A stretch of DNA of 64,000 nucleotides from Fasciolopsis buskii (lineage: Eukaryota; Platyhelminthes; Trematoda; Plagiorchiida; Fasciolidae). Below are positions 1-11,045 of the stretch, piece by piece. Under the pieces are notes generated by a model that saw only the letters and a program-made list of their open reading frames with translations, searched no databases and was not told where the DNA came from. A program made the position numbers and the translations under genes. The stretch spans positions 62,001-126,000 of the forward strand of contig LUCM01008329.1 of assembly GCA_008360955.1 (NCBI GenBank), in the 5' to 3' direction. Position 1 is the stretch's first letter. Every line of letters starts with the position of its first letter.

Positions 1-560
1 AAACTGGTATTTCTCCGCTAGTTTTACCTTTTGCGCTGTTCATGAACACAATTGAACCTATATTCTAGGATAAATACTAACGCAGACAGTTACCACGCGT
101 TCGTAGGTGTTTTTAATAATCCAAAGGTTGTGATGGAAATTAATTAATTTCATAGCGGAGCGCATGATGGGAACAAAATTCCGGTCAATTCGTTCGCCCC
201 ATTTCAGCTGTATATCGTCTCAGTCTGATTTCCATCCCATGTTACTGCTAGGAACAAGCAAACCAACGTATAGGTTGCGTGTGTCGGTAGGTTTGAAACG
301 GTTGAGTGATGTGGAAAATTTAATGGAATTTGTAACCCTTGGGACAGAGGCTATATTGTTGGCCACGTATTGTGGCTAAGTTTTGCATGAACACCGCTGC
401 TGGCATAACGCCTCAGAGTGAATTCGGCATCTCGTTGGAGGCTGGATGTGGATGAGGAACTCGATTGCGCCAGTGATTCATTATTTTCCCATCTATTCAA
501 ACGTCTGTACCCGTATATTACTGTGAGCCACACTGTTAGTATTTTTACTACTTCCACTTT
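1..560. other. Non-coding stretch, nothing recognised
   Basis: No exon with supporting splice sites, no repeat and no RNA gene could be recognised. The short open frames present are of a length expected by chance. Confidence 0.5.
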
Positions 561-562
561 TA

Positions 563-660
563 CTACTACTACTACTACTACTACTAGTAGTAGTAGTAGT
601 AGTAGTAGAAACAGTAGTAGCAGTAGTAGTTGTAGTAGTAGTAGTAGTAATAAAACTACT
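563..660. repeat. Trinucleotide tract (ACT)n joined to (AGT)n, palindromic
   Basis: An ACT run (563-585) switches at a central CTAG into an AGT run (586-608). The two arms of 23 bases are perfect inverted repeats, followed by imperfect AGT units to about 650 and ACT units again to about 670. It translates to serine, threonine or leucine/valine homopolymers in several frames, which are spurious. Confidence 0.9.
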
Positions 661-3150
661 ACTGCTACTAGCGCTACCACAACCTGTAAAATCCACCGCC
701 CGTCCTCACTAGTCTTACCGGAGGGCATACCATGGTGTTTGCTCCTAACTTTTGTACAAATGAGCATATGCTATTAGGGTGGTGTTTTTCTTTCTCCCTC
801 TCATGTTAGTGAGTGATTGGATAAAAAGTAAAACAGATGGTTATTCGGAAGCACAGAACCGTTCAAAATTGCTTTTCGTTGACCATGCTTATACACATGT
901 GGATGTGACCTACACAAGATTGTCGGTTGTATTATCCGAATTAAGGACACTTAAAAACACGCTCGCTGCTTCGGGGTCCGTAGTTTGATTTACAGCTTGG
1001 TCGGATGCTCCTTGTGCGACAACCTATTACACTTAACTGAACGCGTAAACGCACCAACATGAGACCGTGTATGTGTATGTGCATGAGTACGAAATGCGCT
1101 AGCACAGGTGAAGCTAAGCCCACTCATGGTCACTACTGATTTTGCGTGAGTGAATGGGTCGGCAAAATCAAAATCTCATTATGCGTTGACATAATCACAA
1201 CAAATAGTCGAAAAACTTCAAGGAAACTTTTCCCATTCACATCTAACAGCCTCATTCACACCTGTTTCGTCCTCTACTAAGCCGTCACGCATACATGCAT
1301 ACAGAAACAAAAAAGAAGTAGTTGTGTGTTGATTGCATCCCTCGTGTTAAGTTTAGCAGGATTGATTTTTTGAGAGACGCAGCAGGCTGTCTGGGAATAG
1401 CCATCGCTATTATTACATTTCACTCCTCAGCACAGCTTTCCCACATCACGGCATGCATACACACACACACACACACACACACCTACACACCTCACTTGAC
1501 CCGTGTCGTTTGTTTTACTCAACACATTAAGAATTCATACGGCTTAATCTCGGCGAAAATCGACCAATTTGCCTCCTACATACAAGCACACAGAAACGTT
1601 GAGCAACTTGAAAAATTTCCACCCGAGTACTTGTAAATGATTATCAGTGCGGTCGTGCACTGTTATGGTTTATTTGTAAATGTTACGTCTCTTCTAATGA
1701 GGAGGTGGTAGGAGGGTCGAATGTGAGAAATTTTCAGCGCATCTTAGTCAAGAGAATGTTCGGTGAACAGAAGAACTTTCACCACGGTTGCGTGAGTTCT
1801 ACATGGCCTGAGACCGTAGTTAGAGGATCGGTCATTTTAAGCCGGCTCTTCGGATGAAACGGCAAATAGTGAAAATGGCTGGGTTTTTTGACAAATGATT
1901 TAGTCTGATGATCAAATGATTTACCTTGCGAAATCAACTCACCATCACTATTCCCATGGAAACAGTGCAGTTGAATGAACAAACTGGTTGGGAATAATCA
2001 ACAGTGCTTATTCTTGGAACCAAAACCGTTTAGTAGTGGACCGGATGAATAGGTTGCTGGGGCAACCCCGGCATTTTAATGGCTCTTGAAACCGGATGAT
2101 GTTTTTTTAACCGTCAAATTTAGTTCACTTTGATCAAGTGTTTATAATAAATAGAAAATCAATTCACTTCAACCGTTGGATTTTCCTTTTTCAAGGACAG
2201 AATGCATGTTTTGCGCACGTCAGTGTTCACAATTAATCATTAGTTTGGCTTGTTACTGTACCTGACCTATTGGGATCAAATATAATTCCATTCTACTCCA
2301 AGTTTCAGGCTCATGGACGTTTGTTCCCCTTGTGAGGTGATTTTCCAGGCATGACAACTGCCAACAAACTCATGCTTCAAGCATTTAATGAAAAGAACTG
2401 ATTTTGGTTACACATAATTAATAATGAATGTACCCAACTATCTTCCTAATATGTTCGTTTATGTTTTGTGAATTTGCAATCAGATTGTGCTAGCGTTGAA
2501 GGTTGTCAGGATGGTGCATTTTGCCCCTTCGAAAATGAAATACCGAGCATATGAATAATTTAGCGCTAATATGAACTTGTGATGTCCGTGATTGACTGGT
2601 CCAAAAATACTTTGAAGTATTTTGTTGTTCGATAAGAGTGAATTCATGGGATACCGTGTTCATGTTCCACCGTCTCATTCGTCAATTCACTGCGATTTCT
2701 CATTCCCTAGGTATTTTTTGTGGAAGTCTGGCAACTCAAATACTACAGGTTGAACTGGTCTCGGTTTCGTATGCTCCTGTCTATCGCGCAGCGGCCAATT
2801 CAGTCAATCGTTATAAAACAACCTCAGTAAATGGTCATTCTATCGGTATAGTTTGACGAATGGAGGACAAATGTTAATTAAATTGATGGATTTTCTTTCA
2901 GCACCGAAGTCCACGCAATTGTCTAAATTTCGAGTCGAAAACGAGAACAGCAAGAAGTAATACTTTCAAGTTATCATCCATTCGCTTCGTGGCATTCTAA
3001 CCGTGGCATTCTAATCGCTTTATAAATTAAATTGTACACATGATCTAAGCTGACAAGGTGTTTGGACACATTTTGAAGTTTATTTATTTTCACGCTATAC
3101 CATTTAGAAATTTTCACTAAATATATCTAGAAAATATAAGTGAAAACAGT
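661..3150. other. Non-coding DNA downstream of the zinc-finger exon
   Basis: Probably intron of the minus-strand zinc-finger gene, because that exon ends at a splice donor at 3158 and no downstream exon was recognised. It contains a (CA)n run at 1459-1483. No further zinc-finger motif was found on the minus strand here. Confidence 0.5.
1459..1483. repeat. (CA)n microsatellite
   Basis: Uninterrupted AC dinucleotides, about 12 units. Confidence 0.95.
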
Positions 3151-3159
3151 GTACTCACC
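3151..3159 (-). promoter_or_regulatory. Splice donor (5' splice site) of the zinc-finger exon
   Basis: On the minus strand the coding frame reads ...GAC AAT G and then GTGAGTAC, a near-perfect donor. The exon would end at 3159 in phase 1. The open frame continues nine codons past this point to a TAG at 3127-3129, but those codons look like readthrough into an intron. Confidence 0.8.
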
Positions 3160-6100
3160 ATTGTCGGATGTCGGACTGTGGTTATGTGCATCTGATGTTA
3201 ACGGTCCATTGTAGAAAGGAACCGTGGGTGAATTAACCGACATCGACGACGTCATGTTGTGCGTTAACAAGTTGGAAGCAGTGTTGGAGTTCTCAGCGGA
3301 ACAAGAATCCTTGTTTTCTTCTTCGACCAATGTGGGCATAGTGGAGTCGACACAGCCAGAATGTGGTGTACTGGTGCTGATGAACTGGCGTTCTGTCCCG
3401 TTGGTTATTTTATCCCCGTCCGATCCACTCGATATTGTTTTGGCTCGGAGCATATTGAGGAAGAAAGCCGGATCCAGTGGGTTTAGTCCGTGGACGGTGG
3501 TTAGATGCGAAGGCAGAAACAAACGAGGCCCGATAGATTTTTCGCAAATAGGACATGAGATAACCGCGATGGGTGATGGATTATCTGATCCGCCAAGACC
3601 CAATGGTAACAGGGTAGGAAGTTCTCCGAAAGCAGCATTGACAGACTGGAATGTTCGGTTTTCATTCGATGTGCTTACTGTGTTCTGTGATCCGGTTGTC
3701 GAATCGGATGTAAGGATTTTGGCTTCACAGTTTGAATTGATGAGGTTATCGGAATTTGATTCGGTTACAGACTGAGTCCCTAATGGCCAGTGCGGTAGGG
3801 TTAATAATGGGTTATGCAAATGTGTCGTTGGTGTTTGCTGCATGCCAAAATGAAACTGATTAAATAGTCCGTTTGGTTGTTCCGGATTTTCAGATCCCGA
3901 TACCTCTGTTGAATTTAGACCGGATCCCGTGCGACTGGCGGGAGTCCCGGATACATCCGAGCCTAGCATGACTGAGGCAGATGAAAGAAGTGCCGTTAGC
4001 GAAGGATCGAGAATCGGGTAAACAAAACCGGGAGTCTGGTGCGGTGCAATTGCCGAGGTTACCGTTACTGGTTGCAGTTGTTGTTGTTGTTGTTGTTGCG
4101 ACTGCTGTTGATGATTTTGATTAGATGATGCAGGCACCACCGGTGGATTACGCATTGGCGGACCGCCAACATCTTTTGGTGAGACACCGTGAACACGAAT
4201 TTTATGGGTGCGTAAAAAATATTTATTGCACAACTCTTTTTTGCAAAATTCACACGTTACGCGGTCGGCCAACTTAGCAGCTACCATGCTATTTTTGAAC
4301 ATATCTAGCGAGTTGGCCGACATCTTTGCGTCCGACTTGCTGACCGAATTGACCGGATACGCGACACTTGAACCGATTGTTTGTTGCCGATCCACTGTTT
4401 CTTGTGGACGGGTCAATTGTCCGACGGACACATGAGATTGCAAATCAGAGTCACTTAGTTTATTGTATTCTCTATTCGCATCAAGTCGTTGAGTAACTGT
4501 AGCCTTATCCTCCTTCTGTTCCCCTGTTTTTCTCAGTGTCTCTGTTTCCCGTGTTGTTTCATTATTCGGACTGTGTTGATTAACTTTGTGTACTTGCAAG
4601 AAATACTGATTACAAAATACTTTATGGCATTGATCACACTGAACTTCACGAATCCCGCTTGTACTCGAATCCACACTGGGTAGCATTGGAAAAATGTCGT
4701 TCATAGAGCTTTTATCCACCTGCTGATGGGTGCTTTCCACGCTGTTACTCAATTCTTGTGTCACATCCGGTGTCAGAGAAGACATTAGAGCGATCATATA
4801 GTAGTGAGCAGACAGCATCGAATCCATTCCATTCACGGCAACCGATGAATTGTTGACGATGGAAGGGGACAATGTGCTGAGTTGGGAAGTGGTCACTGTA
4901 GTTTGCTCACTGGTGGTTGAGGGAAATTTTGATTGAAGAGCATTCAACATAAAGGTTTCCCTTAAAACACTGGTATAATCCATAGGATTTACTCCAATCG
5001 GAGGAGTTGGGAACAGCGAATGGTTAGTAGTATTTCCGTTTCCTGTCCCTGGTCGTTCGGCTGTAGTATTTGTGGCCCCCATGCTCGTTGTCACGAGTGT
5101 CTCCGACTCCGGCCTAGATTGGTCCAAATCACCAGCGCATAGAGGTTTAGTTAATGAAATATGCTTCGTTGGACCACTATTATTCGAACTACATGTACTG
5201 GACGACTGGAGACAAGATCTTTCCATGTTGTTCGTCATGAGTGGCTGTGACGTGCTGCAGTGTTTCTGAACATTAGCATTTATTGACTCCCGCCGCCGGC
5301 TGTGTGAGTACGGTTCAGTGTGTATTCCGTGTACGTCTGCTTTGTGTTTACGCAAGTAGTATTTGTTACAAAAATGTTTCTGACATAGTTCACAAAAATC
5401 CTCATCAGTTTTTCCCGCTTGGGTCGTTGTTCCCACACCTCCCGGAAATCCTAGCCCTTTTGATTTGATCCCATTGTCCAGAGCAGCAAAATTCGGATAT
5501 GATGATAAGTTGGTCATAGTGGAGAACTGCAAAAGATTGCTCATTTCGGTAGTGGAATTGATACCTATTTTTTTGGAACAATGTAGACCAGGGATTAGCG
5601 AATCAGGTTTTGCCAGACCGGCCTCGTGGTTAAGCATCGTCTGGGAGTATAGTTGGGGCGAAATCGATCCTGTTTTCACACTCTCTCCACTGCTTGCAGA
5701 AGTCAAGTTTGCGTTCATCGAGATACTCGGATTGTGTGAGTCAGATAATTGTTGAATTGAATCTAATCCAGTCATGATGGGGTGGGTTACGAAAGCCAAG
5801 TTGCTCATCCCCGGCTGAAATGGGAAATTTCCAAATGGTAAGAATCCGGTCGGGACTACGTGATCCATGCTCAGCGACTGGAATCGATTTACGCATTTCT
5901 CCTCCTCCATAATCGCCTGTGTGTTGCAGCGGTCGGTTTGAGCGGGATGACCGGTAGTGTTTGCTTTGGAAAAGGATTGTGCGTACAGGTTGGACATATC
6001 GGGAAAGAGCTTGGACATAAAACTCAACGTGCTTGAGTTAGCGACGCTGTCAGTAGTACTGGACGGGGAATTCGTGGGTGGTGGATCAATGGAAGACTGG

Positions 6101-6216
6101 AACACAGTTGACTGGTGCTGTGTGGTAGCCATTGTGCACATGTTGTCTTTGTTTGCTACTGGTGTTGATGTCGTCTTCGTATTACCTTGAGTATTGTCGT
6201 TTGAAAAATGCATACC
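3159..6216 (-). CDS. Large exon of a protein with four dispersed C2H2 zinc fingers
   Basis: Probable sequence-specific nucleic-acid-binding nuclear protein; the family was not recognised. From the first ATG at 6213 to the donor it covers 1018 codons plus one base. Four C2H2 fingers (C-x2-C-x12-H-x4-H) start at residues 274, 526, 654 and 887 (Cys 274/277, His 290/295; Cys 526/529, His 542/547; Cys 654/657, His 670/675; Cys 887/890, His 903/908). Fingers 1-3 share an extra cysteine in a CN(K/Q)Y(Y/F)L core and a following HK; finger 4 has Gly there. They are isolated, 128-252 residues apart, in Ser/Thr/Asn-rich, probably disordered sequence. A Gln-rich run lies at residues 702-714. An in-frame TAG directly precedes GGT ATG, and TTCTAG there can act as a splice acceptor, so this is probably an internal exon; ATG 6213 may or may not be the true start. 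The missing exons could add more fingers. Confidence 0.9.
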
Positions 6217-6231
6217 CTAGAAGTAACCTGT
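6217..6231 (-). promoter_or_regulatory. Probable splice acceptor of the zinc-finger exon
   Basis: Minus strand reads GGTTACTTCTAG then GGTATG; the AG at 6218-6217 is also part of an in-frame stop. The pyrimidine tract is weak, so a transcription start inside this region with translation from ATG 6213 is the alternative. Confidence 0.5.
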
Positions 6232-6700
6232 TAATGGAATATAAAGTAAAATAACAGTTTATTCACCAAGTTATTTCGAGATGGAATCATGAGAATATGG
6301 CAATTCGAAAACATGGACAAGCATAGCGGTCGTGCTTTTCGGCAGCAATGGAACAACTGAGCATTGCCTCTGCAGTTCTCATTGGTCTGTTGAAATTTAA
6401 CACCGCAGTCTAAACAAAACGGTCTTCATGGGAGGGAGTAGATCGAAAACCACCACTGCTACTTTTAAATCGTATTCGTGCGTTTGACTCCAAATACACT
6501 GTCTCTCACTATAATTACCATAATGTATACGAAAATAGCTCGCTTCTCTGCTTTGGAAACTTTCTCATTTTGCCGTTTTTTCGGCCAGAAGACGATTGTC
6601 TTAGGAAAATTACTACTAGTGAATTCAATAAGCATAAAAACGCTACATTCTACCAATTCCCTCTAAATACCGAACGACCGCCGACCGACCCCAGTCTTTA
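6232..6700. other. Non-coding DNA upstream of the zinc-finger exon
   Basis: Upstream flank or intron of the minus-strand gene. No core promoter or exon could be recognised with confidence. Confidence 0.4.
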
Positions 6701-6713
6701 AACGTGTTCAAAT

Positions 6714-6850
6714 GTGCGTAGCGGGTGTCAAGACGCCCGCTTTGAGGTCAGGCTGAAGGGAGCCAGCTGCTACGAGACCAACTCCTACAAATTGGAGGTT
6801 CGTGACGAGAAAGGCCACCGGGTTAGCCTTTGCAAAACCCACCCCATACT
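6714..6850. other. GC-rich, coding-like block, open on both strands
   Basis: Markedly richer in G and C than its surroundings and open on both strands. The plus frame (from GTG 6714 to 6923) has charged, protein-like composition; the minus frame (6920 to 6708) reads hydrophobic residues, with LVTNLQFVGVGL inside. It begins with a 20-base hairpin at 6719-6738 (stem GCGGGTGTC with GACGCCCGC, AA loop). No convincing splice donor was found on either strand, so an exon, a decayed repeat and a pseudogene remain possible. Confidence 0.25.
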
Positions 6851-7570
6851 CAGCCCACATCCAGTCCCAATTCTGCACACGCACACATGTCTGCATGCGT
6901 TCATGCATGTGGTTGTTCATTAACCGGTATGAGATGCACTTGCTCGTTGGTCGCTGTTATGTGAGTGCTACTTCATCGGCGGCGGTGGTGACTGGTGGTG
7001 TTGGAATTCGTTCCGGTTGAACTTAAACCAGGCAACCATAATAATAATCATAATCATAATCATAATCATAGTCACAGTGGGTGGACACGTCCATTCGTCA
7101 ATTTGATCACCTATATCTGTCTGTCTGTCCATCAGTCTGCCTGTCTGCTTGTGCATGAATCTGTGCGTTTGCTAGGACGTGAACTACAAACCAATTTGAC
7201 GCTTGTGCACAATGTAAGCAGATTGCAAGTCAACCGCGAATAGGCCTAAAAAATTCCCTCAGGCATTTTGCGACATTCTTTGAGCTAATTCATTTGTCTG
7301 TGCATCCGTTTCAGAAGACTGAAGTTCGGAATTCGTCCACAAATGGGTAGGTGGGTGTGACCGAGTTGTGGAAAATGTACTGGAAATCAGAGCGCCCATA
7401 CGTATATTACGTGTACATAATCTGTAAATGTACGAATTTTATATCGGTATCGATATGTGTATACCGGGACATCACACGTGTTCTTAAAGAGGCACACACA
7501 CACACATATATATATATATATTTATAGACACTCCGTAGACCTCATCCAGGTCGTCAAAACCTAGGATTCG
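6851..7570. other. Non-coding DNA with simple repeats
   Basis: Contains AATCAT-type repeats at about 7038-7072 and a CA/TA run at 7493-7521. No gene recognised. Confidence 0.6.
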
Positions 7571-7576
7571 CGATAA

Positions 7577-7600
7577 TTCGATTAGCTTGTGCTAATCGAA
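7577..7600. other. Perfect 10-bp hairpin with TTGT loop
   Basis: TTCGATTAGC, loop TTGT, then GCTAATCGAA: ten perfect pairs. Each arm carries a CGATTA/TAATCG word of homeodomain-site type. Function unknown. Confidence 0.6.
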
Positions 7601-9100
7601 GCGGGAGTTGGACGGTTGAGGTGATAGTCGTTTTAGCAGCGGCAGTGGCTGGAACAGCACTAATGCCAGCAGAAGTAACATTCAAACAAAGAGGGGCGAA
7701 CGGTCATTTATTCGTCCATATATTCATTCATTCATTCATTCATCCATCCATCTATTCAATCATTTGTTCATCCACGCCGCTTCTTTATGTAGCTCTACTC
7801 CGCCCCACTTGAACAGCTTAATTTGAAAATTTTCTCCCCATCACAGTTATACTCAGGACAAATCAAAGGAAACCACCGCTCGAACAGACCGTTAACAAAA
7901 TGCGGATTGTGCACGCCCAGTTTAAGACGTTTTCATCATCCAAATTAGAGTCGGTTTATTAGAATTTTCAGGGCATGCTGGGCAGTAATAGTTGGAACAA
8001 AAGTAATGTTAGAATTTTAGAACAAATGTGGAAAGAATCGATGATGAGAAGACAGATACAACATGCCAAAAACAACAACATGAAGAACGAGCTGCATTTA
8101 TCATTATTATCTCTATTTTCATCCGGGATCCCTGGTAATTCTTGTCGACTAAATAACCATTTGAGGCCTTGTCTTTTTACAGTCTTAATCCAACTAGTTC
8201 GCAAATCCGGGTGGCTGGGTCGATTGTTTTTTAAATCAACCTTATGCCAGCAGTATCCGAATGATTTATGCCCCTCCCTAACTGCGATATTTTCTATAGT
8301 TTAACGACCAAACACCACCGTTTGAGGACGTTGCATCACTGACGGGAAAAATTCGATGGTCTGTCGTTCGCACTAAATTCTTCGCTTTGGAATATGAATG
8401 TGGAAGACATCGCATGAACATCAACGCAGACATTATTTACGAAATTGGGTTGTAACGTTTTCGTTTCATTAGTCCAAAGAATAAACGACCCAGTTAGAAA
8501 TTTACGCACACCATATATAATGAAGTAAAACCGGTACTTGCGGATACACACATGCAATGAGGACGCATCATAAAATTGGACAAAAATACATGCGGAACTT
8601 GGAGCTAGTTCAGTTCGATTAATTTGAGCTCTGTGAAGTAAAAATTGTGGGGAACAAGAGCAAGATAGTTCATGGTTCGGAACGGCGTGTCGGCAATTGA
8701 ATTCCGTCTAGCATAACCATAATGCAGTCATGTTTCCCTTCGATAAGCATGAAAAAATTAATGAGAGAATTAAAATAAAACGGTAACGAAAGTGCGAATG
8801 CATTTGAAAAGAATAGTATATTTCACCGTTATACAATGCCACTAATGCAGATAACCTATGGGGAGCGATTCCATCAATGTGCTTCTCATATGTTTGCGAG
8901 CCAATATTGATTTCATCATGGAGGTGACGTAAGATTTAATCCACAATGCTGTTCTGCAAATGGAATTAATTGCACATTGTTTAATCCTTTTGCTCTTTTC
9001 AAACTGATATCGTTTAACGCCGGAATAAAAAACACACAGGATAACGTTTTTATAGAAAAAGAAGTTTGAATTAGCTCTCGTGGATCACACGAATTTAGGG
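7601..9100. other. Non-coding DNA
   Basis: Holds a (CATT)n tetranucleotide run at 7721-7754. A 109-codon frame at 7975-8304 has no splice or family support. Confidence 0.5.
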
Positions 9101-9760
9101 ACACAAAACAGATAGACACATCTACACACACACACACGTATATATACACAAACTTTAAGCACAAATCGCACATAATTTCTGGCACTTATTTGTTTCCAAT
9201 GCTTTGGACTACAAATTGGTTTATTATAGTTTGGGTTGCGTCTCATTTTCTGAGTAACATCAGTGCATGGCGAGAGAGAGAGAGGCAATGGCTTTATTAC
9301 ACGTGAACTGGAAATGACTGCAGAAGGATACAGATAGATGCGTTCACGCGTACGTACAACACAACACACACACACACACATCTTTCATTCTTGGCTTTTT
9401 GTTGCTGGGTCTCAATTTTGTGTGTCGAGCGAGCGAGAGCGAGAGAATGAAGATCTACATCGCCTAATCCATTGCATTTGCTCACTGAACGAAAGTCTTT
9501 TGAGGAGAGATTATAATGGTTTGAAGACCCGAGTCCGAAGATGTATTTATAATTGCATACACACAAAGACATCAGTAGACCTAAATACACAGATGTGTAG
9601 AAATTTTCACTGCAGTCCAATCTAACAATCTCACGTCACCTTTGGCGGTCATGGTCATTCAGGTGCCTGTTGGACACGGATCAAATATCAAACACGAGTA
9701 CCTGCACATAAATACACACATACACACGCACACGCATACACACTGGCGCACCCGCGAACA
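9101..9760. repeat. Cluster of short CA and GA simple repeats
   Basis: CA runs near 9123-9137, 9361-9380 and 9714-9742, a GAGA run near 9270-9283 and GAGC/GAGA units near 9426-9445. These create several spurious Val/Cys-rich frames on the minus strand. Confidence 0.7.
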
Positions 9761-10780
9761 AAATTTGGTCATATTCACGTGGATAGCTCCCGAATAGCAA
9801 CAAAAAAGAACTTTGTGAAAATGTCTGGTGCTTGGCCTGTAGATAGTCTGAGACAGCACCTCGTTTGTCACCGCACAGTAACGAAGATTTAAGAATCACA
9901 ATCCAAATGAGTTCAGGCTATGCTGGAGACATTGTCATGAATTTTGTGTGAAGTGATTAGATTTTGAAGTAGACAATGAAGAAAATGAGAGCAAGACAAA
10001 GAACTGCAGCAACGGTGCTGGTGAAATTAAGCTAATTTGACCGTACGGATGATAAGTATAATTCAGTTTCCATTTCATTTATTGTCTTGGTATACTGCAA
10101 TGTTTAAGGTCGTGATTTTGCAAACTTTGGGTGTCGCTAGACAAAATTATAATTAATGAAATCCTAATAACAGTGGCATGGAGAAATCTCAGTGATTCTC
10201 TGCGGCAAATGATCGACTGTAGTGTAAGAAGTTATTGCAACTTAATGTCCCTGATCAGTACTAGTCAGTGCATTACAAGATGGCAATAAAATGCAAACGA
10301 TTAGCAGCTAATTTTGTGATGGTCAGAATGATTTATATTAATACATTCCGGTTCAACTGTCAGTTATCTACGGATCATTTGACTTAGAACAGATAAGAAA
10401 CGAATATCAGATATATCGATGGTCTCCTGCAGGACAGTAATTACCTTAGTTTGGTAGCCTGAGATGACAGTTTGAGAGAGAAATTTTGTAAAAAGCTAAT
10501 GGAGCTGGGCTTTTAATCATCAACTCTATGAATTCATACAACACTAACTTCATCGTTCATATTTTTGACAACAAGTTGTACGTGACGTGACAAATTCAAT
10601 AATTCCCTTCTATACTGTATGTATGCTCAAAAATTGCGCTTATTTTAAGCTGCTCTTCAAGTCGGGAAAATTTGGTCAAATGAATTTCATCGAAGCACTT
10701 GAAAGCAGTTTGTCAGGTTCCGTTGAATTGAAAAACGTGTAGTCGACAAAAGTGGTTTTGTTGCTTTGTTTATTACCGGT
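9761..10780. other. Non-coding DNA, nothing recognised
   Basis: No open frame of useful length, no repeat and no RNA gene seen. Confidence 0.5.
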
Positions 10781-10789
10781 CGATTCACC

Positions 10790-11045
10790 TTACAATAAAC
10801 GGCTCGGTCCGTGAAACCCCTTCTCCCTGATTGCCTAGGATCCCAAGCCAATCTACAGCCCACAGTGTTGCTGACCAGAATTAATCAAAAGCTCATCGCC
10901 TGGCACTTGAAGTCCAAACTGGCCTAGTTCGATCTCGTCCCAATCTGCTTTTAGTTAATTTCATTAGGCCACTAGTTAACGGCTCTTGCCTTGCCCCCAA
11001 TTAGTATTGCATTTCTATTATGCAAAAGGCGAACAATGTGTAAAA
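10790..11045. promoter_or_regulatory. Candidate cis-regulatory element
   Basis: A non-coding stretch that looks less repetitive and more GC-rich than its neighbours in its first half, then carries a cluster of homeodomain-type words (TTAATTTCATTAG near 10954-10966, CAATTAG 10998-11004), an octamer-like ATGCAAA (11020-11026) and a Sox-like AACAATG (11032-11038). All reading frames are interrupted. The regulatory reading is inference from short motifs only. Confidence 0.2.

Noticed and set aside
3224..3775. 183-codon frame on the plus strand
   Set aside because: It lies antisense to the zinc-finger exon, whose fingers and splice donor fix the coding strand.
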